Shown here one piece after another: positions 21,455-30,091 of a stretch of DNA of 64,000 nucleotides. Under the pieces are notes generated by a model that was given only the letters and a program-made list of their open reading frames with translations, was not told the DNA's origin and ran no database searches. The translations under genes were made by a program, and so were the position numbers. The DNA comes from Rhodanobacter lindaniclasticus (GTDB lineage: Bacteria > Pseudomonadota > Gammaproteobacteria > Xanthomonadales > Rhodanobacteraceae), in the NCBI RefSeq assembly GCF_004799035.1, contig NZ_MWIO01000013.1:62001-126000 (forward strand). Direction: 5' to 3'. Every line of letters begins with the position of its first letter. Position 1 is the stretch's first letter.

Positions 21455-21481
21455 TCAGTCGTGGCAGCGCGTAGTCGTCAT
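21455..21481 (-). CDS. Candidate thrS leader peptide MTTTRCHD
   Basis: An eight-codon frame on the minus strand: ATG ACG ACT ACG CGC TGC CAC GAC TGA. Three consecutive threonine codons follow the start. The stop codon is 9 bases before the 5' arm of the possible antiterminator, so a ribosome sitting at the stop would mask that arm and favour termination. A ribosome stalled at the Thr codons (21478-21470) would leave it free. The Shine-Dalgarno is weak (GAG about 10-12 bases upstream), which is the main reservation. Inferred role: sensing charged tRNA-Thr to control thrS. Confidence 0.55.
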   Translation of the reverse strand: MTTTRCHD

Positions 21482-21576
21482 GTCGCACACTCGGCCGGCG
21501 CAAGCGCGGGCCACCTCGTCTCGTGGATGATGCCGAAATCCTAGTCTAGCCCAGATCGCGCGCGACGCGGAGAGCC

Positions 21577-22026
21577 TCAGAACGGCTTGGCCAGCACCAG
21601 CCAGATCACGCCCAGCAGCAGCAGCACCGGCAGCTCGTTGAGCCAGCGCAACGTGCGTGCCGACGGCAGCGCCAGACCCTTTTCACTGCGCTTGAGCATG
21701 CGCCCGGCCCAGGTGAAATAGACCAGCAACACCGCGACCAGGGTCAGCTTGGCGTCGATCCAGTGCGTGCCGGAGGCCACGTTCGGCAGGCTCTGCGGGA
21801 ATACCCGCCAGCCCTGCCACAGCACCAGGCCGAACAGGAAGGCGATACCGAACATGTTGTGGCCGAACTTGTACAGCCGGCGTCCCATCAACTGCAGCCG
21901 CGCCTGCACCGCCGGCTCATTCGCCGCTTCGGCCATGTTCACCAGGATGCGCGGCAGGTAGAACACCGTGGCCATCCACGCGATCACGAACAGCAGGTGC
22001 AACGACTTGATCAACAGATAGGTCAT
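21577..22026 (-). CDS. HemJ/CopD-like membrane protein
   Basis: 149 residues starting MTYLLIKSLHLLFVIAWMAT at 22026. Four hydrophobic helices are visible, with the conserved His in KSLHLLFVIAW, FYLPRILVN, KFGHNMFGIAF and the HWIDAKLTLVAVLLVYF segment typical of HemJ, the protoporphyrinogen oxidase used by bacteria lacking HemG/HemY. The wider UPF0093/CopD family also contains proteins of other function, so haem synthesis is likely but not proven. The gene lies 61 bp downstream of glnD and upstream of the thrS leader. Confidence 0.72.
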   Translation of the reverse strand: MTYLLIKSLHLLFVIAWMATVFYLPRILVNMAEAANEPAVQARLQLMGRRLYKFGHNMFGIAFLFGLVLWQGWRVFPQSLPNVASGTHWIDAKLTLVAVLLVYFTWAGRMLKRSEKGLALPSARTLRWLNELPVLLLLGVIWLVLAKPF

Positions 22027-22087
22027 GACGAATGGACGTGGCCGCTGCCTCGCGCAGCGGCGGGCATGATAGCGCGAGCGGCCGGTT

Positions 22088-24721
22088 TCACTCGCGCGCG
22101 GGGCCGATCCGCGCCAGCAGCGCCTGCAGCAGGCGCTCCTGGCGTTGCGCATCGAGCGGCGCGTTGGCGCGATCGGTCAGCTGGAAGAAATCCTCGACCC
22201 GCTCGCCGAAGGTGGCGATGCGCGCATCGTGCACGCGCACGTCCTCGCCCAGCATCACCTGCGCCACTGCCGCCAGCAGGCCGGGTCGATCGGTGCCGAC
22301 CAGGGCCATCTGGGTCCGGCCGCCTGCCGCATGGAAGCTGATCTTCGGCGTCATCTGGAAATGCTTCTGATGGCGCGACATGCTGCGCTTGCTCGGCTGC
22401 ACGCCCAGCGATTGCGCCAGCGCACGCTGCAGGCGCTGCTGCAGCTCCTCGGCGCGCGCGGCGCTGGCCGGTTGCTGGCTGTCGGCTTCTAGCAGCAGGA
22501 AGGTATCCAGCGCCATGCCGGTGGGCGAGCTGAGGATGCGCGACTCCATTACCGAGAAGCGCAGGCGGTCCAGCATCGCCGTCACGGTGGCGAACAAGCC
22601 GTCCCGATCGGGCGTGTAGACGAACAGCTCGGTGCTGCCGCGCACCGACAACGGTTCCACCGCAACCAGTGGCACCGCACCCTGCGCACGCAGGATGGCC
22701 GCGGTCTGCCAGGCGATCTGTTCGGGCCGGTGGCGCAAGAAGCTGAGCTGCGGAAAATCCTCCCAGGCCTTCCGCACGGCAGCTTCGGCGAAGCCATCCT
22801 CCTGCAGTCGGGCCAGCGCCTGCGCGCTGCATTCGCGCACGCGGGCGCCCGCGTCGCGCGGCAACTCGACATCGCTGCGCAAGGCATAACGGGTGCTGGT
22901 GTAGAGATCGGCCAGCAGGCGATCCTTCCAGCTGTTCCACAGGCGCGGGCTGGTGCCGATGATGTCGGCGATGGTCAGCAGGTAGAGCTGGCCGAGCTGC
23001 TCCCGGTCGCCCACCACCTCGGCGAACCGATGTACTACTTCGGGATCGGTGATGTCCTGGCGTTGCGCCGTGGTGCTCATCAGCAGGTGATGGCGCACCA
23101 GCCAGGCGACCCGCTCGCCATCGCCGGCAGGAAGCCCCAGGCGCGCGCAGAAGTCCCGCGCGTCCTGTTCGCCCAGCACCGAATGGTCGCCGCCGCGCCC
23201 CTTGGCGATGTCGTGGAACATGGCTGCCAGCAGCAGCACTTCGGGCTTGGGCAACTTGGCCCAGATTTCGCACCCGAGCGGAAATTCGGCGCGCGCCGCC
23301 GGTTCGGCGAAGCGCGCCATGTTGCGCAGCACGCGCAAGGTATGTTCATCGACCGTGTAGACATGGAACAGGTCGTACTGCATGCGCCCGAACACCTTGC
23401 CGAACGCCGGCAGGATCGCCGCCAGCAGGCCGTGCCGGTTCATCCGCCACAACGCCTCCACCGCCGGCGCACCGCGCCGCAACAGGCGCAGGAAGGCGGC
23501 CAGCACCTCGCCATCGCGCGCCAGCAGGCCACCATGCGCGTCGGTCGCCTGGTGGATGCGCCGCATGGTGTCGGCACTGAAACCCAGCACGCCGGGCTGT
23601 TCAAGCCGCGCGATGAAAATCTCCACCAGCGCCGCGGGTCGACGCATGAACAATTCCGGATCGCGCGCGGCCAGGCGCGCGCCATAACGCACGAAATCGT
23701 CACCTACCGGCTGCTCCGCGGCGGGAGGCTCCAGCATCTCCTCGAAGCGCTCGGCCACCTGCACGCCGAGCCGCTCGACCTGGCTGGCCGCGCGGTAGTA
23801 GCCCTGCATGAACTGCTCGACGCCGAGGTTCTTCTCGTGCTCGTCCTGGAAACCCAGGCGTGCGGCCAGCGCCTGCTGGTAATCGAACAGCAACCGCTCC
23901 TCGGCCCGACCCGCCTCCAGATGCAGGGCGTAGCGGTAACGACGCAGCGTCGATTCGGCCTGTTCCAGCTGGGCCTGCTCGGCCGGGTCGAGCAGGCCTT
24001 CGGCGACCAGCTCGGAGAGCTCCCCGGCATGGGCCAGCCGCCGTCCCATCCAGCGCAGCGAATCCAGCGTGCGCAAGCCGCCGGGGCCGTCCTTGAGATT
24101 CGGTTCGAGGTTGTAGGCGGTGTCGTCGTAACGGGCGTGCCGCGCATTGCGCTCGTCCAGCCGTGCCGCCAGGTACGCGCGCGGCGGCCACAACGCCGGG
24201 TCGTCGACGATGCCCCGCAGCTGGCCGTCGAACGCGGGATCGCCCGCCAGCCGCCGCGCATCGAGCAGGCTGGTGAACACGCTGGCGTCCTGAGCGGCCA
24301 GCGCCCGGCATTGTGCCGGTTCGCGCACCGCATGACCTACCTTCAGGCCAATGTCCCACAAGGTGGCGAAAAACTGCTCCAGCGCCCGCAGGCGCGCCGG
24401 CTCGGACGCCGTCGCCAGTGCCAGCAGATCCACATCCGAATACGGAAACAGCAGGCCGCGACCAAAGCCGCCAATCGCGAACAGTGCCGCACCAGTCACT
24501 TCACCGAGGCAGGCCACCCACACATGCGCAACCACCCGCGCCACTGACTCGCCGCGCCGCCGCGCCAACGCACTGGCATCCATGCCGTCGCGAAACGCCG
24601 TAGCCAACCCGCGATCCACGTCCTCCAGCAACTGCCGCAACGCCCGCCGCGCCTCGGCCGAAACGCCGGAGCGCGGCACCGCCACGGGCAGGCGCGGCAA
24701 GGGAGGGAGCGCTGGATTCAT
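22088..24721 (-). CDS. glnD: Bifunctional uridylyltransferase/uridylyl-removing enzyme GlnD
   Basis: 877 residues from ATG 24721 (MNPALPPLPRLP); a more upstream ATG at 24775 is possible. GlnD uridylylates PII under nitrogen limitation and removes UMP when glutamine is high. The nucleotidyltransferase site GGFGRGLLFPYSDVDLL lies near residue 100. The GlnD helical region has EPNLKDGPGGLRTLDSLRW. The HD domain has MFHDIAKGRGGDHSVLG near 510. Two C-terminal ACT domains (about 690-770 and 805-877) sense glutamine. It lies 126 bp downstream of map in the same direction, the order found in E. coli. Confidence 0.96.
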   Translation of the reverse strand: MNPALPPLPRLPVAVPRSGVSAEARRALRQLLEDVDRGLATAFRDGMDASALARRRGESVARVVAHVWVACLGEVTGAALFAIGGFGRGLLFPYSDVDLLALATASEPARLRALEQFFATLWDIGLKVGHAVREPAQCRALAAQDASVFTSLLDARRLAGDPAFDGQLRGIVDDPALWPPRAYLAARLDERNARHARYDDTAYNLEPNLKDGPGGLRTLDSLRWMGRRLAHAGELSELVAEGLLDPAEQAQLEQAESTLRRYRYALHLEAGRAEERLLFDYQQALAARLGFQDEHEKNLGVEQFMQGYYRAASQVERLGVQVAERFEEMLEPPAAEQPVGDDFVRYGARLAARDPELFMRRPAALVEIFIARLEQPGVLGFSADTMRRIHQATDAHGGLLARDGEVLAAFLRLLRRGAPAVEALWRMNRHGLLAAILPAFGKVFGRMQYDLFHVYTVDEHTLRVLRNMARFAEPAARAEFPLGCEIWAKLPKPEVLLLAAMFHDIAKGRGGDHSVLGEQDARDFCARLGLPAGDGERVAWLVRHHLLMSTTAQRQDITDPEVVHRFAEVVGDREQLGQLYLLTIADIIGTSPRLWNSWKDRLLADLYTSTRYALRSDVELPRDAGARVRECSAQALARLQEDGFAEAAVRKAWEDFPQLSFLRHRPEQIAWQTAAILRAQGAVPLVAVEPLSVRGSTELFVYTPDRDGLFATVTAMLDRLRFSVMESRILSSPTGMALDTFLLLEADSQQPASAARAEELQQRLQRALAQSLGVQPSKRSMSRHQKHFQMTPKISFHAAGGRTQMALVGTDRPGLLAAVAQVMLGEDVRVHDARIATFGERVEDFFQLTDRANAPLDAQRQERLLQALLARIGPARE

Positions 24722-24847
24722 GGGAGCGGGAAATGAGTGGATGGGAGTGAGGCATGAGAGAAAGCAGTCTGCCATGTCTCCATGGCATCCGGCGCCAGTG
24801 CCGCGCGCCCGACTCTGTTTCCCCGCTTCTCCCCACTCACTCCTGCT

Positions 24848-25612
24848 TCAGGCATCCGGCCAGGGTGTGAGGATCTCGAAGCCGTCGTCGGTCACCGCCA
24901 GCGTGTGTTCCCACTGGGCGGACAGCGAATGATCCTTGGTCACCACCGTCCAGCCGTCGGGCAGCTGGCGCGTATGCGGCTTGCCGGCGTTGATCATCGG
25001 CTCGATGGTAAAGGTCATGCCCTTCTTCAATTCGACGCCGGTGCCCGGCTTGCCGTAGTGCAGCACCTGCGGCTCGTCGTGATAGACCTTGCCGATGCCG
25101 TGCCCGCAATACTCCTTGACCACGCTGAAACCGGCCGCCTCGGCATGCTGCTGGATGGCATGGCCGATGTCGCCCAGCGTGGCGCCGGGACGCACCGCCT
25201 CGATGCCGCGCATCATCGCCTCGAAGGTCGTGTCGACCAGCCGCTTGGCCAGCACCGAGGGGGCGCCGGCGACGTACATGCGGCTGGTGTCGCCGTGCCA
25301 GCCGTTCTTGATGACGGTGACGTCGAGGTTGACGATGTCGCCGTCCTTGAGCACCTTGCCCTCGTTCGGGATGCCGTGACAGATCACGTGGTTGACCGAG
25401 GTGCACAGGGTCTTGGGGAAGCCGTGGTAGCCCACGTTGGCGGGGATCGCCTTCTGCACCTTGACGATGTGTTCGTAGGCGCGCCGATCCAGCTCCTCGG
25501 TGGTGACGCCGGGCTTGACGTAGTCCTTGAGCATCGCCAGTACTTCGGCGGCGAGCTTGCCGGCGACGCGCATGCCTTCGAGGTCTTGCGGAGATTTCAG
25601 GGTAATAGCCAT
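24848..25612 (-). CDS. map: Type I methionine aminopeptidase
   Basis: 254 residues from ATG 25612; a GTG at 25621 is an alternative. It removes N-terminal Met from nascent proteins using two divalent metals. The ligands are visible in NLDVTVIKNGWHGDTSRM (two Asp), GHGIGKVYHDEP (His), FTIEPMINAG (Glu) and QWEHTLAVTD (Glu), in the canonical order and spacing. It is divergent from rpsB with 316 bp between starts, as in E. coli. Confidence 0.97.
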   Translation of the reverse strand: MAITLKSPQDLEGMRVAGKLAAEVLAMLKDYVKPGVTTEELDRRAYEHIVKVQKAIPANVGYHGFPKTLCTSVNHVICHGIPNEGKVLKDGDIVNLDVTVIKNGWHGDTSRMYVAGAPSVLAKRLVDTTFEAMMRGIEAVRPGATLGDIGHAIQQHAEAAGFSVVKEYCGHGIGKVYHDEPQVLHYGKPGTGVELKKGMTFTIEPMINAGKPHTRQLPDGWTVVTKDHSLSAQWEHTLAVTDDGFEILTPWPDA

Positions 25613-25656
25613 CGGTTCCACTCATATGGCGGCAAAAGCCAAATAAATCCAGCGAC

Positions 25657-25686
25657 TTGCCGCACTGCCGGCGTACCGGCTACAAT
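25657..25686 (+). promoter_or_regulatory. Predicted rpsB promoter
   Basis: TTGCCG (25657-25662), 18-base spacer, TACAAT (25681-25686). It is the best sigma-70-like match in the 316-bp map-rpsB intergenic region and would place the transcript start near 25693, giving a leader of about 235 bases. Confidence 0.6.
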
Positions 25687-25692
25687 TTCGGA

Positions 25693-25928
25693 GTTTTGCA
25701 GGGCCGATGCCTCCCTTTCGGGAGTTGGCCCACGCAAAGCGAACGGGAATTGTAACCCTCCGCGGTACAACACCCAAACCAACGCCACACACGCATCGGC
25801 ACCGTCTTCGGGGTGCCGCGCCTTGCCCACCATCAAGATCGGGTCAGGCGCGGTCGAAGCCGGGGATGCGTGGAGGTCCCAACCCCCAGGTTCCTTCTCG
25901 AGGGAACCGACAATCGGAGCGACACCCC
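25693..25928 (+). promoter_or_regulatory. rpsB 5' leader with two hairpins, probable S2 autoregulatory region
   Basis: The long untranslated leader can form a first hairpin with CTCCC-TTTC-GGGAG inside GGGCC/GGCCC near 25699-25733. A second one, GGTTCC paired with GGAACC, lies around 25890-25910, immediately before the start region. In gammaproteobacteria S2 represses rpsB-tsf through a structured leader of this kind; equivalence here is inference from position and shape. The remainder of the map-rpsB gap shows nothing else recognisable. Confidence 0.5.
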
Positions 25929-26777
25929 ATGGCACAAGTCACCATGCGTCAGATGCTGGAAGCCGGCGTCCATTTCGGTCACCAGACCCGTTACTGGAAC
26001 CCCAAGATGGCCCCGTACATCTTCGGCGCCCGCGGCAAGATCCACATCATCAATCTCGAAAAGACCCTGCCGCTGTTCACCGACGCGATGAATTTCCTGT
26101 CGGGCCTGGCGCAGAAGCGCGGCACCATCCTGTTCGTCGGCACCAAGCGTTCGGCCCGCGAGCCGTTGGCCGAAGAGGCCGCGCGCGCCGGCATGCCGTT
26201 CGTCACCTCGCGCTGGCTCGGCGGCATGCTGACCAACTTCCGCACCGTGAAGCAGTCCGTTTCGCGCCTGAAGGAGCTGGAAGCGGCCGAGACCGACGGT
26301 TCGTTCGACAAGCTGGTCAAGCACGAAGTGCTGGCCCGTCGTCGCGAGCGCGACAAGCTGCAGGCCTCGCTGGGCGGCATCAAGGACATGAACCGCCTGC
26401 CCGACGCGCTGTTCGTGATCGACATCGGCCACGAAGACATCGCCGTGCAGGAAGCCAAGAAGCTGGGCATCCCGGTGATCGCCGTGGTCGACACCAACTA
26501 CAACCCGGAACTGGTCGACTACGCCATCCCGGGCAACGACGACGCGATCCGCGCGATCCAGCTGTACGCCCGCGCCGCTGCCGACTCGATCCTGGAAGGC
26601 AAGGCCGCCGCGCCGGCCGCCGCCCAGGGTGACGGCAACGACTTCGTCGAGCTGGACGAGGAAGGCAACCCGGTCGCCAAGGTCGACCGCCCGCGTCGCG
26701 AAGCGGCCCCGCGCAAGTCCGCCCCGCGCCGCGACGGCGGCCGTGGCGCGCGCAGCGAAGGCGCCCCCGCCAAGTAA
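25929..26777 (+). CDS. rpsB: 30S ribosomal protein S2
   Basis: 282 residues: [40 protein letters not shown], the [17 protein letters not shown] and [20 protein letters not shown] blocks are all diagnostic. The C-terminal ~45 residues are an Ala/Pro/Arg-rich tail ([16 protein letters not shown]) longer than the E. coli protein (241 residues). The start at 25929 matches the family. First gene of the rpsB-tsf-pyrH-frr cluster. Confidence 0.98.
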   Translation: MAQVTMRQMLEAGVHFGHQTRYWNPKMAPYIFGARGKIHIINLEKTLPLFTDAMNFLSGLAQKRGTILFVGTKRSAREPLAEEAARAGMPFVTSRWLGGMLTNFRTVKQSVSRLKELEAAETDGSFDKLVKHEVLARRRERDKLQASLGGIKDMNRLPDALFVIDIGHEDIAVQEAKKLGIPVIAVVDTNYNPELVDYAIPGNDDAIRAIQLYARAAADSILEGKAAAPAAAQGDGNDFVELDEEGNPVAKVDRPRREAAPRKSAPRRDGGRGARSEGAPAK

Positions 26778-26783
26778 GCACCG

Positions 26784-26808
26784 TGGCGGCGGTCATCGAC
26801 CGCCGCCA
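26784..26808 (+). terminator. rpsB-tsf intercistronic hairpin
   Basis: A perfect stem TGGCGGCGGTC-ATC-GACCGCCGCCA starting 7 bp after the rpsB stop, with no T tract. A partial terminator in the same place separates rpsB and tsf in E. coli, giving more S2 than EF-Ts message. Here it could attenuate or protect the rpsB 3' end. Confidence 0.55.
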
Positions 26809-26876
26809 GGCTGCCGAGATCAATGCGTGACGGCGTTTGCTTGCCGTCGCGCCATCCAAGCATTGGAGAACTACCG

Positions 26877-27758
26877 ATGAGCAATATTTCCGCCCAGATG
26901 GTGAAGGAGCTGCGCGAGCGCTCCGGCGCCGGCATGATGGAATGCAAGAAGGCGCTGGTCGAGAACAACGGCGACCTCGACGCCGCCATGGAGTGGCTGC
27001 GCAAGTCCGGCCTGGCCAAGGCCGACAAGAAGGCCAGCCGCATCGCCGCCGAAGGCCGCATCGTCACCAACCAGGCCAGCGGCAAGGCCGTGCTGGTCGA
27101 GATCAACTGCGAAACCGACTTTGTCGGCAAGGACGCGAGCTTCCTGAAGTTCAGCGACAACGTGGCCGAAGTCGCGCTGAAGTCCGGCGCCGCCGACATC
27201 GACGCACTGAAGGCGGCTGCCTACCCGGGCGGCGGCACGGTCGAGGACGCGGCCAAGGCGCTGGTCGCCACCATCGGCGAGAAGATCGACGTGCGCCGCA
27301 TGGCCCGCATCGAGAACGACGGCGTGATCGGCAGCTACATCCACGGCGGCCGCATCGGCGTGCTGGTGTCGCTCAAGGGCGGCTCCGAGGAGCTGGCCAA
27401 GGGCATCGCCATGCACGTGGCGGCGATGAATCCCGCGCATGTCCGCGCCGAGGACGTGCCGGCCGAGTTCGTCGCCAAGGAAAAGGAAATCGCGCTGAGC
27501 CTGATGTCCGAGAAGGACAAGGCCAAGCCGGCCGAGATCCTGGAGAAGATCATCAGCGGCAAGATCCACAAGATCGTTTCCGAAGTCACCCTGCTGGGCC
27601 AGCCCTACGTGCTGGACACCAACGTGACGGTGGCCGAGGCGCTGAAGAAGGAAGGCGCCGACGTGATCTCGGTGGCCCGCCTGGCCGTCGGCGAAGGCAT
27701 CGAGAAGGTGGAAGAGGATTTCGCCGCCGAAGTGATGAAGCAGGCCGGCCTGAGGTAA
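26877..27758 (+). CDS. tsf: Elongation factor Ts
   Basis: 293 residues. EF-Ts recharges EF-Tu by GDP release. The N-terminal UBA-like domain contains [20 protein letters not shown], the core has the TDFVGK motif in [14 protein letters not shown], and the second subdomain contains [13 protein letters not shown] and [12 protein letters not shown]. Start ATG 26877 follows TTGGAGAA by 5-6 bases. Length is close to the E. coli protein (283). Confidence 0.97.
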   Translation: MSNISAQMVKELRERSGAGMMECKKALVENNGDLDAAMEWLRKSGLAKADKKASRIAAEGRIVTNQASGKAVLVEINCETDFVGKDASFLKFSDNVAEVALKSGAADIDALKAAAYPGGGTVEDAAKALVATIGEKIDVRRMARIENDGVIGSYIHGGRIGVLVSLKGGSEELAKGIAMHVAAMNPAHVRAEDVPAEFVAKEKEIALSLMSEKDKAKPAEILEKIISGKIHKIVSEVTLLGQPYVLDTNVTVAEALKKEGADVISVARLAVGEGIEKVEEDFAAEVMKQAGLR

Positions 27759-27786
27759 GGCGACCCGTCATCCCTGACGGTGAAAA

Positions 27787-27859
27787 CCGGCCATCCATGG
27801 CCGGACTCTCAAAAAGAGCAGCACTTCGAACAAGGGTCGCGGGAAGCCGCGGCCCTTTT
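27787..27859 (+). terminator. tsf terminator with an upstream palindrome
   Basis: An 18-base palindrome (CCGGCCAT-CC-ATGGCCGG, 27787-27804) lies 28 bp after the tsf stop. It is followed by a hairpin AAGGGTCGCGG (27832-27842) paired with CCGCGGCCCTT (27847-27857) that runs into TTTTCGTTTT. The second is a good intrinsic terminator; the first may be an accessory 3' structure. Confidence 0.75.
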
Positions 27860-27936
27860 CGTTTTCGCGGCCGGAGATCGGTCGCACGAACTCGTTCCTC
27901 ACTCTTCTCCCCTCACTCCTCGCTCCCGCTCTCCGC

Positions 27937-27942
27937 TACAAT
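27937..27942 (+). promoter_or_regulatory. Possible -10 element for pyrH
   Basis: TACAAT, 34 bp before the pyrH start and downstream of the tsf terminator. A recognisable -35 is missing, so the promoter is tentative; pyrH does need an initiation site after the terminator. Confidence 0.35.
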
Positions 27943-27975
27943 GCGCCGGTTTGCCCCACACAATCCGGAGAACCC

Positions 27976-28692
27976 ATGAGCGCCCAGCCCAAGTACCACC
28001 GCATCCTGCTCAAACTCTCCGGTGAAGCGCTGATGGGCGAGGCCGATTACGGCATCGACCCGAACGTGATCGGCCGGCTCGCCGAGGAGATCATCGAAGT
28101 GCGCCGCGCCGGCGTGGAAGTGGGTGTGGTGATCGGCGGCGGCAACATCTTCCGCGGGGCCGGCCTGGCTGCGGCCGGGATGGATCGCGTCACCGGCGAC
28201 CACATGGGCATGCTCGCCACCGTGATGAACGCGCTGGCGATGGCCGATGCGATCGAGAAGCGCGGCGGCTATGCGCGGGTGATGAGCGCGATCCAGATCC
28301 ACGACGTGGCCGAGGATTACATCCGCCGCCGCGCGATCCGCCACATCGAGAAGGGCCGCATCGTGCTGTTCGCCGCCGGGACCGGCAACCCGTTCTTCAC
28401 CACCGATTCGGCCGCCGCGCTGCGCGCGGTGGAAATCGGCGCCGACCTGCTGCTCAAGGCCACCAAGGTCGACGGCGTCTACAGCGCCGACCCCGCCCGC
28501 GACGCACACGCCACCCGCTACGAGCGGCTGAGCTACGAGGAAGTGATCCAGCGCAACCTGCAGGTGATGGACACTGCCGCGATCGCCCTGTGCCGCGACC
28601 ACGGCATGCCGCTGCGCATCTACGACATGAGCGTGCCCGGCAGCCTCATGCGCATCATGAGCGGCGAGTCGATCGGCACGCTGGTCGCTTGA
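27976..28692 (+). CDS. pyrH: UMP kinase
   Basis: 238 residues of the amino-acid-kinase fold; makes UDP from UMP. Visible are the phosphate loop [11 protein letters not shown], the [11 protein letters not shown] substrate loop, [32 protein letters not shown] and [13 protein letters not shown]. The start follows CCGGAGAACCC. Length equals bacterial PyrH (E. coli 241). It lies between tsf and frr in the conserved order. Confidence 0.97.
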   Translation: MSAQPKYHRILLKLSGEALMGEADYGIDPNVIGRLAEEIIEVRRAGVEVGVVIGGGNIFRGAGLAAAGMDRVTGDHMGMLATVMNALAMADAIEKRGGYARVMSAIQIHDVAEDYIRRRAIRHIEKGRIVLFAAGTGNPFFTTDSAAALRAVEIGADLLLKATKVDGVYSADPARDAHATRYERLSYEEVIQRNLQVMDTAAIALCRDHGMPLRIYDMSVPGSLMRIMSGESIGTLVA

Positions 28693-28728
28693 GCCTGCCC
28701 GACCCACGGGGGCGACGCCCGCCACTGC

Positions 28729-28734
28729 TATAAT
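28729..28734 (+). promoter_or_regulatory. Consensus -10 element upstream of frr
   Basis: TATAAT, a perfect -10 hexamer in very GC-rich surroundings, 33 bp before the frr start. No convincing -35 is 16-18 bases upstream, so this could be an extended or activator-dependent promoter. Confidence 0.35.
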
Positions 28735-28766
28735 CACGCGTTGCCAGATTCACCGGGATACGACAC

Positions 28767-29324
28767 ATGCTCAACGACATCAAGAACGATGCCCAGGCCC
28801 GCATGGGCAAGAGCATCGAATCGCTCAAGCACGACCTCACGCGTATCCGCACCGGCCGCGCCAGCACCACCCTGGTCGACCACATCAAGGTTTCCTACTA
28901 CGGCGCGGACATGCCGCTGGCGCAGGTGGCTTCGGTGACGCTGGCCGACGCGCGCACCATCCTCATCACGCCGTGGGAAAAGAACATGGTGGCGCCGATC
29001 GAGAAGGCCTTGATGGCATCGGACATCGGCATCACGCCGACCACCGCCGGCACCGTGATCCGCCTCAACATGCCCGCACTCACCGAGGAGCGTCGCAAGG
29101 AGCTGGCCAAGCACGTCGGCCATGAAGGCGAGAACGCCAAGATCGCCATCCGCAACGTGCGCCGCGATGCCCTGCAGCAGGTCAAGGACCTGCTCAAGGA
29201 CAAGCAGGTCACCGAGGACGAGGATCGTCGTTTCGACGACGAGATCCAGAAGCTCACCGATCGCGCGGTCAAGGACGTCGATGCCGTGGTCAAGGCCAAG
29301 GAAGAGGAGCTGATGGCGCTCTGA
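28767..29324 (+). CDS. frr: Ribosome recycling factor
   Basis: 185 residues, the size of E. coli RRF. It splits post-termination ribosomes with EF-G. Diagnostic segments are the DLTRIRTGRASTTLVDHIKV region, ITPWEKNMVAPIEKA, and the long third helix GENAKIAIRNVRRDALQQVK. It starts at ATG 28767 and lies 74 bp after pyrH and 17 bp before uppS. Confidence 0.97.
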   Translation: MLNDIKNDAQARMGKSIESLKHDLTRIRTGRASTTLVDHIKVSYYGADMPLAQVASVTLADARTILITPWEKNMVAPIEKALMASDIGITPTTAGTVIRLNMPALTEERRKELAKHVGHEGENAKIAIRNVRRDALQQVKDLLKDKQVTEDEDRRFDDEIQKLTDRAVKDVDAVVKAKEEELMAL

Positions 29325-29341
29325 GCGCCATCGCACCCCGC

Positions 29342-30082
29342 ATGCCGGCCGCCACGGCTGCCCGGGTTCCCCGCCATGTCGCCATCGTGATGGACGGCAA
29401 CGGGCGCTGGGCCCGCGCGCGGCATCGCCCGCGCAGCTTCGGTCACAACGCCGGGCGCCGCGCGGTGCGCGAGGTGGTCGAAGCCTGCTTGCGCGAAGGC
29501 GTGCCGGTGCTGACCCTGTTCGCCTTCTCCAGCGAAAACTGGCAGCGTCCGCAGGACGAGGTCAGCGCGCTGATGAACCTGTTCCTGCGCGCGCTGGACA
29601 AGGAGGTGGAGGAACTGCACGGCCATGGCGTGCGCCTGCGCTTCATCGGCGACCTGAACAGCTTCGACGAGCCGCTGCGCCAGCGCATGCGCTCGGCGAT
29701 GGATCGCACTGCCGGCAATGCGGCGCTGCAACTGAATATCGCGGTGAGTTACGGCGGTCGGTGGGACATCGTGCAGGCCTGTCGCCATGCTGCCGCGGCA
29801 GTCGCGCACGGCGAGTTGCGCGCCGACGAGATCGACGAATCACGGCTGGGCCAGTGGATGAGCCTGGCCGAACTGCCGCCACTGGACCTGTTCATCCGCA
29901 CCGGCGGCGAACGCCGCATCAGCAACTTCCTGTTGTGGCAGGTCGCCTACGCCGAGCTGTACTTTACCGATACGCTGTGGCCCGATTTCGACCAGGCTTG
30001 CCTGCGCGAGGCCATCGCCGACTACGCCTCGCGCGAGCGCCGCTACGGCCGCACCAGCGCGCAGCTCGCCCCTGCCCCCTAG
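29342..30082 (+). CDS. uppS: Undecaprenyl diphosphate synthase (isoprenyl transferase)
   Basis: 246 residues. It extends farnesyl diphosphate with eight cis-isoprene units to the lipid carrier for peptidoglycan and O-antigen. The catalytic motif HVAIVMDGNGRWARAR (Asp near 30), FGHNAGRRAVREVVEAC, TLFAFSSENWQRP and the C-terminal DLFIRTGGERRISNFLLWQ plus AELYFTDTLWPDF are all present. Start ATG 29342 lies 17 bp after frr with little Shine-Dalgarno signal, so coupling to frr translation is plausible. Confidence 0.97.
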   Translation: MPAATAARVPRHVAIVMDGNGRWARARHRPRSFGHNAGRRAVREVVEACLREGVPVLTLFAFSSENWQRPQDEVSALMNLFLRALDKEVEELHGHGVRLRFIGDLNSFDEPLRQRMRSAMDRTAGNAALQLNIAVSYGGRWDIVQACRHAAAAVAHGELRADEIDESRLGQWMSLAELPPLDLFIRTGGERRISNFLLWQVAYAELYFTDTLWPDFDQACLREAIADYASRERRYGRTSAQLAPAP

Positions 30083-30091
30083 AGGATTTCC

